This document shows, piece after piece, positions 6,475 through 11,334 of a DNA stretch of 11,334 nt. This DNA is from Thermoplasmata archaeon (GTDB lineage Archaea; Thermoplasmatota; E2; DHVEG-1). Below the pieces are notes generated by a model that had not been told where the DNA came from, searched no databases, and was given only the letters and a program-made list of their open reading frames with translations. The stretch lies in the NCBI GenBank assembly GCA_003649715.1, contig QMSS01000037.1, positions 1 through 11,334 of the forward strand, given 5' to 3'. Both the position numbers and the translations under genes were made by a program. The first letter of the stretch is position 1. Each line of letters starts with the position of its first letter.

Positions 6475-7869
6475 ATGACTAAGGAAAAGATCAAAAAGCT
6501 CAAGCAGCTCCTCGGTTTTATTGAGGACAAAAAACTTAAAGAGCGGGTTGAAAAAGAGGCTGGGCTGGAAGAAGGAATAGAGATAAAAGAGAAATACCAT
6601 CCAGAGAAAGATGAGGTAGAGATAGATATAACAGGTCTGCACAATTTTTTTACTAAAATATCCAATATTGTTCAGAGGCATTGGGTAAAATTAGCACTTC
6701 TATTAATTGTGTTTCTTGCTTTCTATATTAGGATTTTTGCTTTCAATTATCCATATCTTATTAACATAGACTCATATTATTTTTATAGGTATATGAATTT
6801 CATTGTTGAAGACGGTAAAATACCAGATATTGATCCCTATATGCTTGCACCAGAAGGTCTGAACACAAGGAATGTTCCAAAATTTTATATGTATCTTGGT
6901 GCTTATTCCTATCTTTTCTTTAAGCATTTTTTACCAAACCTGGAATTGTGGCGATATCTGATATACTTCCCGGCTGCAATAGCTGCATTATGTGCAATAC
7001 CGGTTTATTTCATTGGTAAATATTTGTTCGATAGAAAGGCAGGAGTAATAGCTGCTTTTTTCCTTGTATTCAACCCCTTCAACATGACAAGAACACTTGG
7101 CGGCGACCCAGATTCTGATGGTATAGTATTGTTAATGACGCTTGTTCCGGTTGCCCTCTTTCTAGCGACTCAAAAAAGTATAGAAAGAGATGGACTTAAA
7201 AAACAACCGCTCTTACTTTCAGTAGCCACGGGCATTGCGCTGGCGCTTTTTGCTCACACGTGGGGCGGCTCGTGGTATGTTGTGTGGCTCTTCGCTGGTT
7301 TTGTTGTGCTCAAACTCATAGCAGAATTGGTTATTTTTGGCAACTTTAAGAAGGCATGGAAACAAAACAAAAACAATTTCGTATCTCTTTTTGTTATTTT
7401 TCTGGTTTTTTCCTTGTTGGTTGTTCCATTTTTCGGTATTAGTAAGATCGTTGGAATAATTGAGTCTCCTTTTGGTGCGCTCAGGATGAAATCAGAAGCA
7501 GCCAGAAGATTCCCAAATGTTTGGGTTTCCATCGCGGAAATGATGTCCCCTGAAGGGAAAACATTCTATGATAAAATAAACACAATAGCGACCAGAGCAA
7601 CTGGTATGCCACTTGGTGGAATATCAACCATTGTTCATCCGTTCTTTTTGGCTGTGTATTCGATGTTGTATTTTGTCATTTCATACACTAAAAGGAAAAA
7701 ACATCTCGACAGTCTTATATTCATGTTCTTATGGTTTATTGGGCCACTATATGCAAGCATAGTTGCTGTTCGTTTTGTTATATTACTTTCCACACCGCTA
7801 ATAGTTTTATCTAGCATTGCTTTAGCAAAACTGTTTGATATTATAATGGGAAAAGACATTTTAGATTAA
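6475..7869 (+). CDS. aglB: Oligosaccharyltransferase STT3/AglB, N-terminal membrane catalytic half (split gene)
   Basis: AglB moves a lipid-linked glycan onto Asn of N-x-S/T sites outside the cell. This 464-aa protein carries the membrane half. A charged cytosolic extension (residues 1-69) is followed by about 11 helices, starting at about 71-90 and ending at about 432-455. The GT-C catalytic and metal-binding residues are all visible. Asp99 lies in the first external loop (NIDSYYFYRY). The second acidic motif is GGDPDSDG (Asp211, Asp213, Asp215). The EL5 Ser-x-x-Glu motif is VSIAEMM (Glu355). Arg433 in AVRFVILL matches the Arg-Phe helix that binds the pyrophosphate or glycan. The protein stops straight after that helix, and the extracellular domain with the sequon-binding motif is missing. 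That part is encoded by the next gene, 10 bp on in another frame. The usual single-chain enzyme is about 700-950 aa. Alternatives to a true split are considered in the findings. Confidence 0.88.
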   Translation: MTKEKIKKLKQLLGFIEDKKLKERVEKEAGLEEGIEIKEKYHPEKDEVEIDITGLHNFFTKISNIVQRHWVKLALLLIVFLAFYIRIFAFNYPYLINIDSYYFYRYMNFIVEDGKIPDIDPYMLAPEGLNTRNVPKFYMYLGAYSYLFFKHFLPNLELWRYLIYFPAAIAALCAIPVYFIGKYLFDRKAGVIAAFFLVFNPFNMTRTLGGDPDSDGIVLLMTLVPVALFLATQKSIERDGLKKQPLLLSVATGIALALFAHTWGGSWYVVWLFAGFVVLKLIAELVIFGNFKKAWKQNKNNFVSLFVIFLVFSLLVVPFFGISKIVGIIESPFGALRMKSEAARRFPNVWVSIAEMMSPEGKTFYDKINTIATRATGMPLGGISTIVHPFFLAVYSMLYFVISYTKRKKHLDSLIFMFLWFIGPLYASIVAVRFVILLSTPLIVLSSIALAKLFDIIMGKDILD

Positions 7870-7876
7870 GGATGAT
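7870..7876 (+). promoter_or_regulatory. Ribosome binding site of the second oligosaccharyltransferase gene
   Basis: GGATGAT sits three nt before the ATG at 7880. It has the same spacing as AGGTGAT before the 85-aa gene (2008) and GTGAT before the flippase (9232). It differs by one base from the GGTGAT core. It supports independent initiation at 7880 rather than a broken single reading frame. Confidence 0.55.
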
Positions 7877-7879
7877 ATT

Positions 7880-9151
7880 ATGAAAATAACAGATGAACGG
7901 GTCGCAACAGTTCTGATTTGGCTAGTCAATATAATTTTTTTAGCCGGCGTCAATATTCCTATCGTAAACACTAAGTTATCCCAGTTTCCGTTCCCGGACA
8001 CTATCGGTTCTATTCCGTTTAAGTGGTTCTTTTTGGTTTTTTATTCTATTGCGCTGTTTTTCTTTATCTCTCGGATCAAGATAAAAAGCAAAAATGTTAT
8101 TATTTCACTTCTTGTATTCTTCTCCTTATTGCTTTCTATTTTGTTAAACTACAAACTCGTATTAGCTTTCTTGGCTCTTGGTGGATACTTCCACTACAAA
8201 AAGAAACCACAGTGGGATAAAATTTTGGTTGTTTTTGTTTTATTCTTTTTTATTTATATTCCAACAGCCGCCTCTTTTAACCAGTCTTATTATATAGCAT
8301 CACATCCCCAACCAATATTGACGCCGAGCTGGTGGGCTGCGCTGAACTGGATAAAGAACAACACAGAACCCTGTGCTGTTATTGCTACGTATTGGGATCC
8401 CGGACACTTCATAACAGCCATTGCGAGAAGGCCTGTTGTTTATGATGGTGGAACACAGAATTCGCTTGCTCAATTTAATAAATCATCTGTTGATTTGGGC
8501 TCCAAAGCATTTCAGGACCCGACCATGTTTACGATAGAAGGAAACAAGATTATAAGGTCACGAATGAAAGATATGGCAACGATGCTTTTTACGGACGATG
8601 AAGAGCTTGCTTACGACATACTCAAGCTCTATCGAGGCAATTGTAAAGAGATGTATGTTCTCGCTTCTTGGGACCTAATAGGAAAGTCACAGTGGTGGTC
8701 TTATTTTGCAACATGGGAACCAAATAAGGCAACAGGTAAAAAATATTATTATATCCCGCTCAGGCTTTCTATGAAAAAAGAGGGTGAAAACGGTTCTGTC
8801 AACTATGTGTTTTCACTTGGCCAAAACCAAGCGATTGTGATAAACGAAAAAAATCTCAGTGGACAGGTGATTCTAACACCTATATTGAAACAGGGGCCGA
8901 CATTCGCAAAGATAAGTAAGCTACTCTACTTTGAAAACGGCAAGGCAGTTCTTCAAAAATATAAAAACGCAGAAGTAGAAGGCATGGTTTGGCTTGACCC
9001 AAGCAAGCAGTCACTGTTTTTCATACCAAAGGAACTGGAGAACAGCATGTTCACACGCCTATTTTTCTTCCACGGCCAAGGTCTTGAGCATTTTAAATTC
9101 GTTGACAACTGGGGTGGAGAAGTTAAACTTTTCAGAGTTAAATTTGATTAA
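7880..9151 (+). CDS. Oligosaccharyltransferase STT3/AglB, C-terminal half with sequon-binding domain (split gene)
   Basis: A 423-aa protein that supplies what the previous gene lacks. Five hydrophobic segments (about residues 9-28, 48-64, 72-90, 92-104 and 115-131) have basic loops at 65-71 and 106-110. An odd number of spans with positives inside puts the large C-terminal part outside the cell. That domain begins with SWWAALNWIKNNTEPCAVIA and carries YWDPG at 171-175, the counterpart of the WWDYG motif that binds the sequon Ser/Thr. A DK-like segment SWDLIGK (263-269) follows. The end (MFTRLFFFHGQGLEHFKFV, about 390-408) is typical of archaeal AglB. It is probably co-translated with the upstream half as a two-chain enzyme. 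Spans in the two proteins sum to about 16, more than the usual 13, so this half has extra N-terminal helices. Confidence 0.85.
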   Translation: MKITDERVATVLIWLVNIIFLAGVNIPIVNTKLSQFPFPDTIGSIPFKWFFLVFYSIALFFFISRIKIKSKNVIISLLVFFSLLLSILLNYKLVLAFLALGGYFHYKKKPQWDKILVVFVLFFFIYIPTAASFNQSYYIASHPQPILTPSWWAALNWIKNNTEPCAVIATYWDPGHFITAIARRPVVYDGGTQNSLAQFNKSSVDLGSKAFQDPTMFTIEGNKIIRSRMKDMATMLFTDDEELAYDILKLYRGNCKEMYVLASWDLIGKSQWWSYFATWEPNKATGKKYYYIPLRLSMKKEGENGSVNYVFSLGQNQAIVINEKNLSGQVILTPILKQGPTFAKISKLLYFENGKAVLQKYKNAEVEGMVWLDPSKQSLFFIPKELENSMFTRLFFFHGQGLEHFKFVDNWGGEVKLFRVKFD

Positions 9152-9170
9152 GAAAAGATAAAAAAAGATT

Positions 9171-9206
9171 ATTTTAAATGTTTCTTATCACATTTGTTTT
9201 ATAAAT
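9171..9206 (+). promoter_or_regulatory. Candidate promoter elements of the flippase gene
   Basis: Two TATA-like elements lie in the 80-bp gap: ATTTTAAAT (9171-9179) and TTATAAAT (9199-9206). The first would give a leader of about 25-30 nt that keeps the GTGATGAT site (9224-9231) ahead of the ATG at 9232. The second would give a nearly leaderless transcript. Co-transcription with the upstream genes is also possible. Confidence 0.35.
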
Positions 9207-9231
9207 TATTTATCTGAATGTAAGTGATGAT

Positions 9232-10764
9232 ATGACATCAAAATCATATTCAGAGCGGCTGGCTAAGGGTGCGGTCATAATTTTTGTTTTCACGTTGCTT
9301 GCAAATTTTATAGGATATTTGGTGCGTTTTTTTCTTACCAGACAACTCAATGTCGCTGATTATGGTTTGTTTTACAGTTTGTTGTCTTTTGTCAGTCTTT
9401 TTATTATATTTAGTGATCCGGGATTTGGTTCAGCTCTCGTAAAGTTCATCCCAGAGTTTTTGGCTAAAAAAGATTATTCAAAGCTGAAATCTTTGGTAGC
9501 GTTTATTTTTGGAATAAGATTTGTTTTATCTTTATCAGTAGCTGCGCTGATTTTTTCTTTCTCTGATTATTTCGCGTTAAACCTTTTTCATTCGTTAGAC
9601 GTTAGTCCACTTATTAAGATATTCTCACTTTTTTTCTTTATAGATTCTTTTATCTCTTTTGAGAGTACCTTCTTTACAGGATTTCAAAGACCTTTTCATT
9701 TTTCTTCGATACCATTCCTCAAAAATTTGACATTTTTTTTGCTTTTGTTATTAATAACCCCTCTCAATATTGAAAAAACAATCTACGCGTTTCTATTTTC
9801 ATCCTTCATGGTTTCTACTTTCTTTTTACCCAGTGTTTTTTGGACATTGAAAAAAAATCTGAAACGGAAGGTTAAAAAGATCAAAATCACGAGAAAGTTC
9901 ATCAAGACTATTACATCTTTTGCCATTCCTGTATTTTTTGGTGCTATAGCATACTCTATTATAGGATACACAGATACGATAATGTTAACCTTTTTTAGGT
10001 CTTTAGAAGAGGTTGGATATTATCAGGTTGCTCTTCCGACATCAAGACTTTTGTGGGTTATTGTTTTTTCTTTGACAACGTTATTATTTCCTATGAGCTC
10101 AGAGCTTTGGGCATCTAATAAAAAACACATTCTCTCAAAGGGGCTTACTATCATAACCAAAATATCATTTATGATAATGGTTCCAGCAGTACTTATTACA
10201 ATCGCATTTGCCAGGTTTATTCTTGATATATTTTTTGGTGCCACGTATATAACAGCTACGGCATGTCTTCAAATATTATCATTGGCCGCGCTCTTTTTTC
10301 TCATACGTGCTATATTTTCATCGGTTTTGGTAGGTATTGGTCAACCCATAGTAAACACAAAGGTCGGTATTTTTATGGCTATTTTTAACGTTATAGCAAA
10401 CCTCATACTTATTCCGATATATGGCATTGTTGGCGCAGCAGCAGACACGACTACATCGTTCTTATTTGGAGCTATAATATCATTTTTCTACATTAGAAAA
10501 TTCATAACATTCAAGATGCCTTTCGTTTCTCTCATCAAAAGTCTTTTTAATGGTTTTTTGACACTTGCCACCATATCCTACCTAAAGCAAGTAATCAATA
10601 TTCCGCCAATACAAGAAGCTGCCCTTTTATCTATTGTTGCTGTCGTGGTGTATATCTTTTTAACTGTAATCACAAAGAATATCAAACAGGAAGACGTAAA
10701 AATCTTGAGGAAAGCGAATATACGAATTCCGAAGAAGATTTGGACGGTTTTGGTAGGTCAATGA
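9232..10764 (+). CDS. Wzx-like flippase, MOP/polysaccharide biosynthesis family
   Basis: A 510-aa multi-pass membrane protein of the polysaccharide_synt (MOP exporter) type, which flips lipid-linked glycans across the membrane. The N-terminal signature is easy to see: AKGAVIIFVFTLLANFIGYL (about residues 12-31), RFFLTRQLNVADYGLFYSL (32-50), then SDPGFGSALVKFIPEF (61-76). Hydrophobic segments recur along the whole length and fit the usual 12-14 helices. Basic cytosolic loops lie at about 206-224 (KKNLKRKVKKIKITRK) and at the C-terminus (residues 478 on). Length is normal. The start is supported by GTGATGAT just before the ATG. Its place 80 bp after the oligosaccharyltransferase genes suggests that it presents the dolichol-linked glycan to that enzyme. 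A role for another surface glycan is equally possible from sequence alone. Confidence 0.88.
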   Translation: MTSKSYSERLAKGAVIIFVFTLLANFIGYLVRFFLTRQLNVADYGLFYSLLSFVSLFIIFSDPGFGSALVKFIPEFLAKKDYSKLKSLVAFIFGIRFVLSLSVAALIFSFSDYFALNLFHSLDVSPLIKIFSLFFFIDSFISFESTFFTGFQRPFHFSSIPFLKNLTFFLLLLLITPLNIEKTIYAFLFSSFMVSTFFLPSVFWTLKKNLKRKVKKIKITRKFIKTITSFAIPVFFGAIAYSIIGYTDTIMLTFFRSLEEVGYYQVALPTSRLLWVIVFSLTTLLFPMSSELWASNKKHILSKGLTIITKISFMIMVPAVLITIAFARFILDIFFGATYITATACLQILSLAALFFLIRAIFSSVLVGIGQPIVNTKVGIFMAIFNVIANLILIPIYGIVGAAADTTTSFLFGAIISFFYIRKFITFKMPFVSLIKSLFNGFLTLATISYLKQVINIPPIQEAALLSIVAVVVYIFLTVITKNIKQEDVKILRKANIRIPKKIWTVLVGQ

Positions 10765-11018
10765 ATATATAGATGTAGAAGGCACAATTATGAAAGAAAG
10801 AAGGATTTTCTAATTCAAAACGATTAATATTAAGTATTATTTTTATTTAGTTTCACCTTAAAAATTAGAAATGTAAAACTACCTTATCTTTATAATTTTC
10901 CATTATATAATCATGTTTGTATTTAATCATTTTGCTTTAAAACTTTTATATACAAAAGTTAATTTTTTGCCCTTAATGTTTTTAAATGTTTAATTATAAA
11001 GCAATACCTTCAACTTTC
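10765..11018. other. AT-rich intergenic gap between convergent genes
   Basis: These 254 bp hold no ORF I can support. The only start with a ribosome-site-like lead is an eight-codon reading frame at 10790, too short to call. Composition is much more AT-rich than the genes to the left. T-rich stretches on the plus strand (10838-10851) could end the flippase transcript, and a hairpin lies at 10941-10960. No tRNA fold or CRISPR-like repeat was seen. Confidence 0.6.
10941..10968 (+). terminator. Perfect 7-bp inverted repeat followed by T6, possible terminator
   Basis: AACTTTT (10941-10947) and AAAAGTT (10954-10960) pair perfectly around the loop ATATAC, and TTTTTT follows at 10963-10968. It lies between convergent genes and could end plus-strand transcription. 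The stem has a single G-C pair and so is weak. The core TTTATATA could instead act as a TATA box. Confidence 0.35.
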
Positions 11019-11334
11019 TTAGTATCCACAGTGATCTCTACACCATTTTGGGTAATCTCCTTTTATTATTCTCCTTCTAAATTTAAGCATTTCCTTCGAA
11101 TTCCAAGCTTCCATAATATCTGTTGTTTTTATTAAGTTAAAGTGTGGCATTATTGGACAAGGTGTAGTATAGCCATTTGAGTTAAAAAATAATTTATAAA
11201 ATGGGGAAGCACAGATCGAATTTTTCCTTTTTTTAGGATAAAATATATCCGTTTTGAACTTAATACCTAATTTTTCACATTTATTTTTCAATTCTTTTGC
11301 CAGTTTTATATTTTTCTTCTCCTGCTTTATTTGT
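11019..11334 (-). CDS. Radical SAM protein, C-terminal twitch/SPASM-like domain (partial)
   Basis: Only the C-terminal ~105 residues are in the window. The frame is open to the right edge with no start required inside; an in-window TTG at 11291 is not a convincing start. The visible part has C-x12-G-x4-C (ICASPFYKLFF...SNG...TTPC), about 38 residues, then WCRDHCGY with a C-x3-C pair. Four cysteines in this order match a twitch or shortened SPASM domain that holds an auxiliary [4Fe-4S] cluster behind a radical SAM core. The phrase IMEAWNSKEMLKFRR between the pairs is typical of this family. The core CxxxCxxC motif would lie to the right of the window. The substrate is unknown; many such proteins modify peptides or act in glycan and cofactor pathways. 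Its DNA appears more AT-rich than the neighbouring genes. Confidence 0.75.
   Translation of the reverse strand, partial: QIKQEKKNIKLAKELKNKCEKLGIKFKTDIFYPKKRKNSICASPFYKLFFNSNGYTTPCPIMPHFNLIKTTDIMEAWNSKEMLKFRRRIIKGDYPKWCRDHCGY

Noticed and set aside
6367..6681. Minus-strand ORFs across the GGR to oligosaccharyltransferase gap
   Set aside because: They overlap both the GGR end and the start of the oligosaccharyltransferase, have overlapping alternatives in two frames, and show no recognisable motifs or start signals.
7860..7882. Simple frameshift or sequencing error splitting a single aglB
   Set aside because: There is no homopolymer in the only few bases where an indel could join the frames, two in-frame stops follow the first ORF, and the second ORF has its own start signals. 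It remains the main alternative and is listed as a refutation test.
9224..9230. GTGATGA resembling a box C of a C/D-box sRNA
   Set aside because: No CTGA box D and C'/D' set follows at usual spacing. The sequence is better explained as the ribosome binding site of the flippase.
10790..10813. Eight-codon reading frame after the flippase
   Set aside because: It is too short to support, with no conserved feature or promoter.
1..11334. CRISPR arrays, tRNA or rRNA genes, insertion sequences
   Set aside because: No regularly spaced repeats, no cloverleaf-like sequence with a TTCGA arm, no rRNA-like stretch, and no transposase motifs or flanking inverted repeats were seen by eye.

Overview
The window is archaeal chromosomal DNA. 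The evidence is an archaeal NAC (a UBA-containing nascent-chain factor), a secF-secD pair in archaeal order, an AglB/STT3-type oligosaccharyltransferase, a geranylgeranyl-reductase-family flavoprotein, AGGTGAT-type ribosome binding sites, and TATA boxes 27-31 bp upstream of apparently leaderless starts. The DNA is AT-rich, with frequent ATA (Ile) and AGA/AGG (Arg) codons. The tiny membrane proteins and short gaps would fit a DPANN-type lineage, but that placement is a weak inference.

Layout. (1) 1-1370: a TctA-family (COG1784-like) membrane protein on the minus strand, diverging from a 63-aa membrane protein. One palindromic ATTTAAAT box sits between the two starts. (2) 1371-2606: the 63-aa protein, NAC and an 85-aa basic-headed membrane protein on the plus strand, converging on a 105-aa four-helix membrane protein on the minus strand. 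(3) 2703-5160: secF-secD on the minus strand, with a hairpin-plus-oligo(T) terminator after secD. (4) 5259-10764: a plus-strand block of a GGR-family oxidoreductase, an oligosaccharyltransferase split into two adjacent genes, and a Wzx/MOP-type flippase. (5) 10765-11018: a very AT-rich gap with a perfect 7-bp hairpin. (6) 11019-11334: the C-terminal part of a radical SAM protein with a twitch/SPASM-like cysteine pattern, on the minus strand and cut by the window edge.

How the genes fit together. Two themes lie side by side. The left half concerns making and exporting proteins: NAC at the ribosome and SecDF at the translocon. The right half looks like part of an N-glycosylation pathway: a possible lipid-carrier saturase (GGR), a flippase for lipid-linked glycan, and the oligosaccharyltransferase that moves the glycan onto Asn.

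The most unusual feature is the split oligosaccharyltransferase. The first gene (464 aa) holds the membrane catalytic half, with the first Asp, the DxD motif, the EL5 Ser-x-x-Glu and the Arg-Phe helix. The second gene (423 aa) holds extra helices and the extracellular domain, with a variant sequon-binding motif YWDPG in place of WWDYG. Each gene has its own start. The second also has an SD-like site, and the first frame has two stops at the junction, so this looks like a real two-subunit enzyme rather than a sequencing slip. No CRISPR array, tRNA, rRNA or insertion sequence was seen.
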